DNA of 64,000 nt, taken from positions 482,018,861 to 482,082,860 of the forward strand of contig CM060920.1 of assembly GCA_030737875.1 (NCBI GenBank), in the 5' to 3' direction. The stretch is from Allium sativum (taxonomy: Eukaryota; Streptophyta; Magnoliopsida; Asparagales; Amaryllidaceae). Under the pieces are notes generated by a model that was not told where the DNA came from, ran no database searches, and saw nothing but the letters and a program-made list of their open reading frames with translations. The position numbers and the translations under genes are program-made. Below, piece by piece: positions 34,871-46,861 of the stretch (within the stretch, counting starts at the first letter, position 1; each line of letters starts with the position of its first letter).

Positions 34871-36499
34871 TGTAACACCCCGAATTTTCTGAGAATATTA
34901 AAATTAACAAATTCAAGAACACTTAATTTTTAGAAGAAGAATTAAATGAAATGGTTTGCGCTATTATGTTCGTCTCAAAATTTTGGTCAAGATAGACATT
35001 TGGTTTGCATAAAACGGATACCTTATGAAGAAGTTATTAAGCCTTGAAGTTTGTATGCATATGAGAAAAATATATATATAGATATATATATAAAAATAAA
35101 ATAAATATGCAAAAAAGTTCAAAACAGCGAATCGGGAGGGGGAATAACCGAACCGGTCCATTTTTGAGGTCGACCCAAGCCCCGCTGGGTCGACTAGGGG
35201 TTGATTCAGGGTGTTTGGATGTCAACCCGTGGGCCGATTCGCTCTAAGGCAGATGTGGCATCTGATTGGTTCTCATGGTTCAGGGTTAATCTAATGGTCC
35301 TAAAACACTCTCTACAACTATATAAGGACCCTAAACCTAAAACCTAATTCTATTATTCACTCTCATCTAAACCTAGCCGCCACTAAAACCTAAATCAAAT
35401 TAAATCTAATCTAATTCAACTAAGAGAATTCAACGATCTACATCAAAGGCAAGCAATTCAATTTCAGAATACAGATCCCAGAACTCAAGAATTCCTTTTT
35501 GTTTGTAAGTGTAGTTATCTTTCAGATGTGAATAAATTAAAGACATGGTTTGTAATGAATTGTAAAATAGAATTGTATCAAGTTGTATGTGATCCTGATT
35601 TATGTTTATTCATGTCTATTCTATCATTTATGCCTATGAACTATTGTGGTCTATCGAACCTATCATGTTATTTGGAAATTGGTGAATAAACCTATGATGT
35701 TGTATAGGAATTTGGGAATGAAATTATCATATGTAAATTTGATGATATTATGATACATACAAGTTTTAGGCAAAGTCATGTCATTTATGCCTAATTGTTT
35801 AGAGCCATTATGCATACATGTTTAGATCTACGACCTTATTTTTTTAGATCTACAACTTTATATGTTAGATCCATATGCCTTTATGATAGATCTAATTTGC
35901 AAGTTCACCACTACATGCCAAGTTTAACTTTTATAGTTTTATGTAAATTCATATGCTTTTGGTTGATGTTGCATAGATCAAATTTGCAAGTTCATAGTTA
36001 AAAGTATATTGTTCTATGCTAAATCCATGTGACATATGTGTAGTTAGATCCATACTTTTGTATGATGTTGGAATGTTGCAAAGTTCCTCTTTTCCCTTTT
36101 TGTTTTATAAGTTAGGCTAAAATATCGAGCCTAACATTCTATATAATTTTGCGAACGTACAACGGGGGTAACGTTGGGGAAAACATGAAATTACACGTAA
36201 TTGGCATGTTTGACACATAAGCATGATAAGTGGTATAATCTATATACCTAAAATTTTGAACGTGATTTAGAAGGAAAGTGGGCCATGACAATAATTGATT
36301 TATAATTTACATATAAATATAAAGGATAAACATGAAAATTACATGGCATAGATTGGTTCATGAAATGGTATATTTAGTATACCATTAATTATGAGCATAA
36401 TTAAAAGGATAGTTATGGCATAATTAAATTGGGAATAATTTACATATGGAATTGTCATAAATAAGAAATATGTAAATTGTAGGAAAGATGAATATGCCT

Positions 36500-36725
36500 A
36501 ACCCGAAGTTAGATTGAGTTGTGGTGCAAAACTGCCTGGAACCGCCCGGATGTCCAGTAACCACAACAATACATATCTAATGTGGGAGGTTAGGGCATTG
36601 AGCCCAATAAGAACCCGAGGTTAGATTGAGTTGTGGTGCAAAACTGCCTGGAACCGCCCGGATGTCCAGTAACCACAACAATACATATCTAATGTGGGAG
36701 GTTAGGGCATTGAGCCCAATAAGAA
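36500..36725 (+). repeat. Tandem duplication of the hairpin block in LTR B (3' copy)
   Basis: A block of about 113 bases holding the TTAGAT/ATCTAA hairpin occurs twice in a row with almost no difference. The 5' LTR has it once, so it arose after insertion or distinguishes a subfamily. The LTR thus has three hairpins. Confidence 0.85.
36509..36580 (+). other. Two-part LTR hairpin, intact copy (B, 3' LTR)
   Basis: Outer stem TTAGAT (36509-36514) with ATCTAA (36575-36580); inner stem GTTGTGGT (36518-36525) with ACCACAAC (36560-36567). All pairs are Watson-Crick. Confidence 0.75.
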
Positions 36726-36859
36726 CCCGAGGTTAGACTGAGTTACGGTGTAAAACTGCCCGGAACCGACCGACACATCCAGTGACCACAACAATACCTG
36801 TCTAATGTGAGTGGTTGGTGTTTTAATGAATGAGTTAATGCTATTGACACATGCTAAGT

Positions 36860-37915
36860 ATGGGAGGGTTAGGTTAATTGATACTTAACCAATATGACAT
36901 ATGGGTGGGTTAAGTTAAACATGAATGGACAAAGGACACCTAACCAACAAGACATGATATAGGGTAGGGTTAAGTTAACTAAGGGAACACTTAACCGTTA
37001 TAACATGTTAACTAAACAGATGGTAGGGTTAAGTTAACTAAGACAGCACTTAACCGTTATAACATGTTAATTAAGCAGATGATAGGGTTAAGTTAACTAA
37101 AGTAACACTTAACCAAAATATATAATGACTTGTTGTAGGGTTAAGTAACACAAGAGGATACACTTAACCAATATATAATGACATGTTGTGGGGTTAAGTA
37201 ATAAAGAGGAAAACACTTAACCAATTATATAACACGATGTATGGGAAGGGTTAAGTTAACACGAGAGGGCAACACTTAACCAATATAACATGATTTGAGG
37301 TAGGGTCAAGTTAACACCAGAAGGAAACACTTAACCAACATGACAAGACGAGTCGGTGGGTTAAGTTAACTTGAACTAATTAATGACACTTGACCAGTAT
37401 AACTTGATGAACGAATAGGGTTAAGTTAAATGGGAAATACTTAACCAATATGACCTGATGAATGAACGGGGTTAAGTTAATAAATCACACCTAACCAATC
37501 CAACATGATAAGTGAGAAAGGTTAAGTTAATAAGAACCACTTAACCAACAAGGCATGACGAGTAGGCGGGTTAAGTACACGTCGGGTTGGTGGGTGATAT
37601 TAGTAAATATATAGGCCCACAAAACTTAACCATTATATAAACATGTTTGAATCCGTGGGAAGGTTAAGTACACGCCGGGTTGGTGGGTAATATTAGTACA
37701 TATATAGGCCCACAAAAGTTAACCATTATATAAACATGCTTGAATCCGTGGGAAGGTTAAGTATACGTCGGATTGGTGGGTAATATTAGTAAATATAGGC
37801 CCACAAAACTTAACCATTATATAAACATGCTTGAATCGGTGGGAGGGTTAAGTACATATAGGGTTGGTGGATAATATTAGTAAATATAGGCCCACAAACT
37901 TAACCAGTAGGAAAC
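36860..37915 (+). repeat. Array of short inverted motifs in LTR B (3' copy)
   Basis: Counterpart of 30320-31375 with the same unit order. Confidence 0.85.
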
Positions 37916-39222
37916 CCTAGTAACGGGGACCCATTTCAACGGTAACCCACATAGATGTATCACGATACCCTGAGATAGGCAGGGTGGGGCACGATTACTT
38001 GGCTGATTATAACCAGTCAAAGCAGCGGTAGGGCAGTGTAGGTTCCGATAGTTTACGGGTGTGCATGTACTCCGGAGTGGGAAAAAGCAGGCACTGGGTA
38101 CCAGTAGTTATACACTGTGCATCTTGAATCGTGTCGGGTCGCTATCATAAGGATTGATACACCTTATGGTTAGGCCAGCACAGGGTATCTACACGCAAGA
38201 GAGGGCCGATTGACACAGATACATGTAACATGAATACAAGTAAGGAGCCGATCGATAGGGTAGTAAGGGTACATCTAACATGTTCATGACAATTAGGCTG
38301 ATTGAGGTGGAATCCTCCGGATAGATGTACACCTGAAGGCTACCACAATTACGGGGGTTGGGATCACAATTATCGTTTTATACAGATTACTAGTTGGGAC
38401 ACTAGTTAGGTGGTGCAGAGATAAATGTAGAAATCAGATTAACAGAGTAGTAGTGAAGTAGAGAAAAAGTAGAAGCGCATTCAGTTCACCTTGCACTTAT
38501 CTTGTCTTTAGTTACCTTGTTTTTATGGTATTGTCCTATTTTCGGATTATTCATGTCATGATCCTTTATCTTGTTTGCATACTGAAAGATCACTAAACTT
38601 ACCAGACTTATGTTTGACCTAGTTTGTTTTTGCCTCTTTTCTTCTGTTTCCCTCCCCCCGGGTTGTCAGGGAGGGAATATCTCAGCCTAACTTGGACCTC
38701 TTCTCTTTTCAAGCTCAAAGATAGTCGATGTTTTGCTTTGAACCCTCTCTTCCACTGGTATGGCTGGTTCATGCTTCATTGGGAATATCATTGTTATTTT
38801 TATGCTTCTTTTATACTAGGAAGTTTTTAAATCAAGACAGAAGTTCTATGTATTACTTTTAGTATGATTGAGACAACTGTTGTAAAAGCTTGTTTGAACT
38901 ACATTGTTAATAAAATGACTTTATTTTCCGCTGTTTTATTTGTCTGTCTTGTAATTTATCTGCATCTTTAACGTATAATGCTCCATCGAAGTTAAGGCAT
39001 TCCCTTTGTGAGTGACCTTAACGGAGGTGGGGTGTTTCAAGAGGGATCAGAAACAAGGCTAGTATTAAAGTGCAGAGTCTCAATTACAGAATCAAAAAGA
39101 GTTTTAACTCAATAATCAGATAAGGAAATTAAACCTTCTACAGAAATTTTTCTATCTCTATCCTATCCACAAGCCACGTGAGCATTCACCTACCCTTCAG
39201 AAGTAGGTCATGTCCTCTGGCC

Positions 39223-40116
39223 TTACCCTCGTTTCTTCGGACATTCCCTAGTGAAGTGTCCCATCTCACCACAGTTGAAGCAAGTGCCCTTCCTCTTTCT
39301 GCAATCCTTGTTCAGATGAGTTAAGCTTCCACAAGTAAAGCACTTTTTCTCCTTCTTATCTTCAGACTTTTCATCCTTCTTTTGTGTTTCCCTTTTGGGC
39401 CATGCTTTCTTGTTCTGTGGCCCTTCAAGCTTTTCCTCTTTTTTCTCACTTTTGGCTTCCTCTTCATGCACCAATGCCATGTCAACCAATTTCTCGAAGG
39501 TAGCCCCCATAGGAATGTGGGTCATAGCCAACCCATGTAGCGGTTCATTCAAACCTTTAACGAATCTCAGGGCCTTCTTCTCAGGTGTGTTCACCAAGTC
39601 TAAGCCAAATCTCGCCAACTGATTGAAACCTGTTGATGGACTCCTTTACTGATAAATTCCCCTGCTTCAATGCCAAGAACCTTTCCATGTATAAATTCTC
39701 TTCTGCTCGTGAGAGAAATTTCATCTCGAACCTACGCCTGAAATCCATCCGTGTCTCTACTGGACTCTCTCCACTCGTGACCTCCCACCAAAACGAGGCT
39801 TCGTCCTTCATAAACCAAGCAGCTAATTGGACCTTCCTTCCATCTTCTATCACGAAGATACCAAACAAATCTTCCACCTCCTTAAGCCAATTTCGAGATT
39901 CAACAACGTCTCTGACCCGTGAAAAGGTTTTCATCCCATTGCCCGAAAGTCCTTGCATATCTTCGAAAAAGTATCAACGTGGGGAGGGGGAGGAGCGGTT
40001 GCAGCTGGAGGAGGAGGAACGTCTGCTGGACCTGCGGTGGTGGCCCTAGCCTCTAGATACCTTCTGAACCAGGTTGGTACCGGTATGCCCTCGGGTATCT
40101 CGTGCACCCCAGACAT
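39223..40116 (-). pseudogene. Retrotransposon gag remnant (element A)
   Basis: Minus-strand reading from ATG at 40116, one base after a pyrimidine-rich CTTTTCAG, gives a start M-S-G-V-H-E-I-P. It then runs through a capsid-like region (W-L-K-E-V-E-D-L-F, A-S-F-W-W) and ends with two CCHC zinc knuckles (C-F-T-C-G-S-L-T-H-L-N-K-D-C and C-F-N-C-G-E-M-G-H-F-T-R-E-C). Three open pieces (40116-39931, 39958-39581, 39618-39223) lie in different frames, so at least two frameshifts break it. Gag would form the particle that packages RNA. No protease follows: the reading stops at 39223 and element B begins about 180 bases further. Confidence 0.85.
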
Positions 40117-40288
40117 GCTGAAAAGAAAAAGGAAGAGATTCAAAACGGAGAATCGAAAGACAGATATATGGCTTTTGGAGATTATGTTTTTCAAAATAAA
40201 CTTTACTTTTGAAAATACTTCCTTTTTAAAACTTTTTTTGTTTTGAAAATGGTTTTCAAAAACTTTTTATCAAACCTAGTAACCTTCA

Positions 40289-40300
40289 GCTCTGATACCA
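40289..40300 (-). other. Primer binding site of element A (tRNA-Met type)
   Basis: Minus strand TGGTATCAGAGC, two bases after the 5' LTR end at 40303. Confidence 0.92.
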
Positions 40301-43003
40301 AGTGTAACACCCCACCTCCGTTAATGTCACTCACAAAGGGAATGCCTTAACTTCGGTGGAACGTTATAAGTAAACAGAACATAATATTACAAGACAGATA
40401 CATAAAGTAGTACTTGAAAATTTTATAACTTTATTACAGAAGGAACAGAAATAAGTTTGGTTACATCTTTCAAAACCACAATACCAAAACTCAAGTACAT
40501 AAATATCAGTCTTGTACAAAAGCCTTCAGAGTGCACAATTTTAAAGCCATATTCCCCACAGAAAATGCCATAAATAAGCAGAATCAAACCCAAGCAATAC
40601 ATCTTCAACTTCCAGCTGGAAGAAAGAGATATCAGAACTAAGCTTGCGTATTTCCTCCCTGAGAACCTAGGGGGGAGAGGAAACGGTAGAAAAGAAGCGA
40701 AACAAACTAGGTCAGACATAAGTCTGGTGAGTCCAGTGACTTTCAGCATATAAACAGATAATAGTATCATAACATGTAAATAAAACTGGATGAGAGATAA
40801 CCGTAACAGGAGTAGCAAGTTAACAGAAGAGACATAATGATATAGGGTAAACTAAGCTTCTTACTTGGTTTTCACTTCTCTGCACTAATACTAGTATAAC
40901 AGAATGAGGTGTTGTCCGAATGTCTAAATAGAAAACAGAACGATCTCTTCAGAAACACAATACTAGTAATGGTCCTTTACCACCCTAGCAGAGACAGACG
41001 TACAGAAACAGAATCAGGAACAAAATCAGAGACAGAAACAGAATAATCCCTACGGAAACATAATATTAGAATTAGGTGTACATTATTAATGGGCGTTTAC
41101 CACCCCAACAGACGGTACCACACAGAAACAGACGGGTGTTACCACCCCAACAGAAATAAACAGTACCTCAACAGAAATAGACAGAACTAAGTGTAAACTA
41201 AATTCTACCCCAAGCAATTGCTCCTTAATATATAAATACCCTGTGTCGGCCCCACAGAATGGTGTATCACTCCCTAAAGTGGCAACCTACAAAAAGACAC
41301 AGACCTATTTACAGATGTCACGGCGTCTTACATCCTCAGAGCAGACCAGATCCATGCATGCGCATGACCCGGTTGGAATGCACCATCAACACCCCTCGCT
41401 ATTATCAAAATGAACCTCTTATAATTATTTCAGTAAGCTTGACCTGGACCCCTACCTAGTGTTGGGTCATAGTTTTGATACCAGAAAGGGTTACTGACTA
41501 ATATGGGTCTCAAACAACAGATGACACAAGTAATTACCCCTCCTAACCTTGTGTCACCAGACTAATAGATTTCAGATTTACTTGCTTATAGATTTCAGAT
41601 GTACAAGGTCCAGACTAACTAGTTCTCAGACCAGACATACAGGTTAACAAGTTTTCGGACTAACGGATCAAATGTACAGATTAACAAGTTCTCAGACTAA
41701 CGGATCAGATATACAGATTAACAGACCTACAGATTGTTTCACCTAACCTTGTATTGGGCCTACAGATTTTCAAACAGGTTTATTAGATCATCAGTCCAGT
41801 TGATTTAACCTTATCCACCCAACACGTTTTAGGCATCATATTTATTCTAGATTTGCATTAATTAAATATTAATGCACATACCTCTTACATTAGGTCGGTA
41901 GCTTGTGGCCGCTGGATGTGCCAGGCGGTTCTGGGCATACTTCTGCCACAAGCCAGCCTAACCTCGTGTCTAAGCATCTTTATGCCTACGACCTCTCACA
42001 TTAGAATGACAGTTTGCGGTTGCTGGTTAAGCCGGTTAGGTTCGAGCAGGCTTCTACCGCAAACAGAGTCTAACCTCGTGTCTCAGCATTCTTATTTTTA
42101 GCTAAAGTATTCATTCACAGATTATGCCAATATCAGCCAATTCAACAAATTAACTTCTTTACATGTTACAGCAGATTATTCAAAGTTCTATTAACATGTT
42201 TTGCTCAATTTTAGATTGAGCCTATAGATTTTCATACCCTAAATTACCATATTCAGTTTCAATAGATTTAGCAGATTAGGCAATTTAACCGATTTAATCA
42301 TCCCTTAAAATTCCATTGACATACCTTGCCTAATCATAAAATTAAGCCTAATTTTACATGCCCAAATTATGGTCATAATTCACAATATAACATATGTCCC
42401 AAATTTTAGTTAAATTTACACAGTACAGAATATTCTCCAAAAATCTCAAATCACGATATACAATACGAATTATGCCAAATTATAGCCTTTTATTTCAGCA
42501 TATGTCAAATGTCCAAAAATCCCCATTTAGGCGAGTTCACGTTTAATAGTTATCATATTTTAATATAGATCTTTATGCCTAAGTCATATATAAAATAATT
42601 CTCCTTCTTCCAAATCACACACTATCATATATAGTATGCCCAGATCTCGATCTTAAATTACAACATATGCTCTTTTCTCAAATTAGTCACAAATCAGTCA
42701 TGTCTAATTATGCATCATTTACTAGTTTCCCTAAATTTAGCGTTCATGCATCAATCTCTTATGAGATTTGGCTCAGGCTCATGGTAGCCTGGCTATAGAA
42801 TAGAAGGAAGGAAGAGATACAAAATAGTTACAATAATATTAATAAGATAGATCTACACAGAAAAACAGATCTGATAAACAAGAATAAGATAGATCTACAT
42901 AGAAAAACAGATCTGATAAACAAGAATATGCATAATCTCCAATTCAGATTTATAACCATGTCAAGATCATAATTAAATTTCATATTTGAAAATAATTGTA
43001 CTC

Positions 43004-43010
43004 ACCTTGG
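43004..43010 (-). other. Probable 5' splice site in LTR A leader
   Basis: Minus strand CCAAG then GTGAGTA, close to the plant consensus, about 190 bases after the TATA-like box. A matching acceptor lies one base before the gag ATG (40118). Confidence 0.5.
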
Positions 43011-43286
43011 TTGGATTCTAAAAGAAAAAGGGTTATAGTTGTTCTCTTTTAATCCTATTAAGATTGGAAGAAGAAGAAGCACTAGTTCTAGCTTAGGTTT
43101 CAGCAGAGTAGCGATGCCATTGATTTATTTTAATATGAATTGAGACAGCATAGCATTACAATGGTTTTGTGTGGAGAGGAAGTGGGGTTTGGGGGTATTT
43201 AAATAGCTTAGGAGCAACGAATCTGGTCAGAACGGGCGTCCAAATGCAGAAAAATGAATCTATCCTCGGATTTGGAAATAGGGGGA

Positions 43287-43352
43287 GGTCGACCCATAGG
43301 TCGACCCCCTAGTCGACCTATGTGACCCAGGTTGACCCCCTGGTCGACCTGG
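43287..43352 (-). promoter_or_regulatory. Expanded GGTCGACC block (A, 5' LTR)
   Basis: Four or more GTCGAC-related palindromes within about 65 bases, roughly 90-150 bases upstream of the TATA-like box. The 3' LTR has only two, so copy number has changed. Confidence 0.5.
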
Positions 43353-44724
43353 ATCCTGGGCGGGAAATTTCCCGCCTAGCTCGGGTGTGTGTTTTGAATT
43401 TCGAACTTTGAATTTTAAATTCAGGCTGGTTTTTATTCTAAATCCCTAAAACTTCTAAGTGCCATAACTTCTTCATACGCAGTCCGATTTACCCAAACTC
43501 GGACTCTATCTCAAGCAGAATTCCGAGACGAACGCAATGGCTAACCCTTTTTCCTTAATTCTTCTTTTAAAATTAATTATACTTTGTTTTGTTACTTTTA
43601 TGTTCATTGAAAATACGGGGTGTTACAAAACGGAAGAAAGAAGGAGAAACAAAAAGGGTCAGACATAAAGTCTGGCGAGTCTAGTGACTTTTAGCAAGTA
43701 AATAAATAAATGTAGCATGACTGACATATAAAGTGGATAAGAGAGATCACTAAAAAATAGCAGGTGTGACAAGGTAGACAGGATAAGGCATATACGTTTC
43801 TCTAATGATTACTCTGCACTATTACTAGTATAACCAGAATGGGATGATCCCTTCCACTATAAGGTGGTAGACTTAGGCATACGTCCAAATGTACCCTAAC
43901 TACTACCCTAGTCGATCAGCTCTCTACTCCGTAGATACTCTGTGTCGGCCCCACGATAGGCTGTATCACGTCCTAAAGTGGCAACCCCTCGTTGATGTGC
44001 ACAGTCCCATATATACATGTGTCGCGGTCGTCTTGTCCCCTTCAGCCTAGCTTATGCACGCACATGGCCGGGTCGGTTTGCGCCGCCAACACCGCCTTCA
44101 TGTTTGGATCTCTTACAATCAGTCAGTAAGCGTGCCCCACCTTTGACCTAGCTCGGAGTTCTCTACTCGATACATACTCCGGGTTACTGACTGAAACAGG
44201 TCCCACACAATATGATATAAGCTTTCCCCTTTTTCTTGTATCCCCCACTAGGTTTCCCACAGGTTATACTTACCCTAAGGGTGCCTTTAATTATATAACA
44301 CCAATCTTTTTACCAGTTATGCTTACCTTAAAGGTGTCTTTAATTACATAACTTTATTATTTCCCCTGGTTATGTATACCACTAGGTGTATTTAATTACA
44401 TAACATTATCGGGTTAAGTTTGTAGGCCTATACGTAAATATTACCCACCCCCTCCAGATTTACTTAACCCATCCACTATCCAACAAAATTTACTTAACCC
44501 TAACTTTAGTTCATAACCATACAATTCCTATAGATTAGATTTGGTTGAGTAGTCCAATTTATTACCATGTCCATTTACGGTTTATAATGGGCTAGGCCTC
44601 CCACATTAGGCCTACAACTTATGGATGCTGGATATGCCAGTCAGGTCCGGGCAGTCTTATTCCACAGTTGGGCTTAACCTCGTGTCTTAGCCTGATTCGT
44701 ATTTGCGCACTTAGACCTCTCACA

Positions 44725-44797
44725 TTAGGTTCAACATTAGTGGCTGCTGGATATGCCAGTTGGGTCCGGGTAGACTTCCACCACTAATGCAACCTAA
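44725..44797 (-). other. Two-part LTR hairpin (solo LTR C)
   Basis: Outer stem TTAGGTT (44725-44731) with AACCTAA (44791-44797); inner stem ATTAGTGG (44736-44743) with CCACTAAT (44781-44788). Every pair is Watson-Crick. A more decayed copy lies at about 44604-44690. Confidence 0.75.
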
Positions 44798-45974
44798 CCT
44801 CATGTCATAAGTGCAATTACAATTCCTAATTGTAATTACTATACATTCCATTTTTATTCAATTCTTACCTATGTCTTAATAGGTGATTATGTCCACACTT
44901 TTCCCCTTTTTGAATTATATGTCCAACTCATGTTTATATTCAAATTATGTTAATATTAACCTTTTTCCCTCCATGTTCCCTAACTAGCGTGTTCACACAA
45001 TTTACGACATGTATAAGCTAAATAATAACCTAATTATAAATGATAAAAAGGGAAGGTAATGGAAATATGACAAAGGTGAATGTTCTAACATAACTAGTAT
45101 AAACATATACTAACATGGTGAACATATAAGCATAGATCTAATGAACTTCTAGCAGTTAACTTGTTGTAACATAGCAAAGGTGATAAGATGAACATGACAA
45201 GATCTAAATTTAATTTAGATGTCCAACAAGTTTAGATATAATATGAGAAGCACAAGGGGATCCAAATAATAGACTAGATCTGATTAATAATATAGTTGTC
45301 CACATAATACGGATCTAGTAGGTAAAAGTAGATCTAACAAATAGGGATTAAGATCTACATCATAGAATGTCCACATAACTAGGATGACACAATCATGTTT
45401 AGATCTAAATATGATTCACATGTCCAATTTATAACATATCTAAATTGACCGCAATATGACAAGTAAAAGGTGATTTACATAAAGAATTAGATCTAACCAA
45501 TGTTGTAACTGTCCAAATTAACATTAACCACAATATAGTTACAAATCAAGATCCACAAAGGCGGCATAATAGAATAACCACAATTGATTTATATCTAGAG
45601 AAGTAGATCTATCAAGACATGGTATAAGTTTTAACACTAGCATAGATTCATAGTTTACAACATATCCAAATTACAGTCTTTCACAATTTACTTTTATTCA
45701 TTTAAACCTAAAAGTAACCAACTCATAGTGTTTGGATTGTTAAGAAGATAGAAAAGAGGTTGGTGTTGCATCTATGCTTGAATCTCAGAATTTGATTTGC
45801 AAAGCTAAAAGTTGTAGGGGATTAATAGAACCAATTCAATTCAGACACCGGCAGAGTTTGGCCACCATGAATTCTCAATGAAGAAAATATGAGAAATAGC
45901 CACATATATAGTTGCTAGACCCTCTGAAACCGACTGCTACCTCAGTCCTAGAGGTGTCGACACCCCTGTGGGTG

Positions 45975-46046
45975 GGTCGACCTATGGATCGACACCCCTT
46001 TGGGTGGGTCGACCCCTAGGTCGACACCCGTTTAGGGGGGTCGACC
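45975..46046 (-). promoter_or_regulatory. GGTCGACC palindromes in solo LTR C
   Basis: Perfect GGTCGACC at 45975-45982, 46007-46014 and 46039-46046, spaced 32 bases apart, with TCGACAC variants between. They lie 65-140 bases upstream (element sense) of TATATATG at 45904-45910. Confidence 0.5.
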
Positions 46047-46861
46047 CCCTAGAGCTGGAAATCGGCCGCCATTATTCATTTTTCGAATTCGAATTGTTCT
46101 GGATAAAATTCTGACTCATCTCTAACTAATGTGTGTATATATATAATTTATGAGCGTATACAAACTTAAAACCCTCATATATTCTCCATACGGTGTCTGT
46201 TTTACGCAAACCAAATGTCTATCTTGACCAGAATTTCGAGAAAGACGCAATGGCTCCGTCCATTTTACTTGATTCTAAATATTAAATTAATTATAATTTA
46301 ATTTATCCTCTTTTAATGTCGTTAAAATTTTTGGGGTGTTATAAAGGCCCTTACAATTTGTGCAAATCGGAGATCGTATACTTGCTTGTTTTTATGGTTG
46401 GTTGTAGGTATGCTTCAGTAATAAACTATAGCAATAAACTATAGAATTCTTACAATTTCCACTTGCTGAAGCATCAGTCTAATTCTAACAATTTTGTAGT
46501 TCAATGTTGCTATGTAACTGATCATGTACAAGATTGATGCTTCAGTAATGAACTACAGAATTTTAAGAATTTTATTTTCTCTTCAATCAGTAATGATCGT
46601 GTCAGTTCATAATTGATGCAATGGTTGAGTTTGTACTTGAACGAGTCGTGGCATGTCTAAATTTTTACTGAAGCAAAAAGTGGCATTTCTTCAAATTGTA
46701 TCACATTGAAGTAGTGCCTCTGGCATACTATTGCATTCCTTGATATCGTTCGTGCTTTGAACAAACTGAGTCATTGCCTCAATTTGCAACTCAGCCATAG
46801 ATTGTGCTAAAATGCAATTCTATGCTGAAAAGAAATTCTATGTTGAAATGCAACTCAGTTA

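Larger units (their letters stand above)
28438..39039 (+). mobile_element. Element B: Ty3/gypsy-type retrotransposon with decayed pol, inside A
   Basis: LTRs at 28438-32516 and 34871-39039 flank a 2.35 kb interior with primer site, pol scraps and polypurine tract. It inserted into element A in the opposite orientation. No clear target duplication is visible: five bases on the left read ggcgg and on the right agagg, so the site has mutated or the ends come from recombination. LTRs differ by point changes and a tandem duplication in the 3' copy, so B is not new. Confidence 0.86.
34871..39039 (+). repeat. 3' LTR of element B
   Basis: 4.17 kb. Matches the 5' copy except for point changes and an extra copy of the first hairpin block (36500-36725). 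Contains GGTCGACC (35168-35175), TATATAAGG (35319-35327), the inverted-motif array (36860-37915) and TTTCCGCTG (about 38926). Confidence 0.88.
24256..43627 (-). mobile_element. Element A: gag-only Ty3/gypsy-type retrotransposon, minus strand
   Basis: LTRs at 40303-43627 (5') and 24256-27543 (3') flank an interior with a primer site (40289-40300), a broken gag (39223-40116) and a polypurine tract (27544-27556). The interior is split by element B at 28438-39039. Without B it is about 2.2 kb and has no protease, RT, RNase H or integrase, so A needed enzymes from elsewhere. Both ends and the AAACG duplication are intact. LTRs differ by scattered bases and by expansion of a GGTCGACC-containing block in the 5' copy (about 43287-43352). 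Confidence 0.88.
40303..43627 (-). repeat. 5' LTR of element A
   Basis: 3.33 kb, matching 24256-27543. On the minus strand it begins TGTAACACCCCG at 43627. It holds an expanded GGTCGACC block (43287-43352), a TATTTAAAT box (43196-43206), the splice donor CCAAG/GTGAGTA (GT at 43005-43004), hairpins corresponding to those of the 3' LTR (about 41893-42075) and the LTR end at 40303. Confidence 0.88.
24251..43632. other. Target-site duplication AAACG of element A
   Basis: AAACG at 24251-24255 and 43628-43632 directly flank the TG...CA ends of element A. Confidence 0.9.
23878..46343 (-). mobile_element. Solo LTR C (minus), split by element A
   Basis: Outer parts 23878-24255 and 43633-46343 form one LTR of about 3.1 kb without interior, bounded by AAGGC duplications. 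On the minus strand it starts at 46343 (TATAACACCCC, TG mutated to TA) and ends CGTGGGGTGTCACA at 23878. A lone LTR of this kind results from recombination between the two LTRs of a full element. It contains the shared promoter-proximal palindromes (45975-46046), a TATA-like site (45904-45910), two hairpins (about 44604-44690, 44725-44797) and tandem repeats near 44260-44420. Confidence 0.85.
23873..46348. other. Target-site duplication AAGGC of solo LTR C
   Basis: AAGGC at 23873-23877 and 46344-46348 flank the LTR. Five-base duplications are standard for Ty3/gypsy integrase and confirm that C inserted in CACTA-2 before A and B entered C. Confidence 0.88.
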
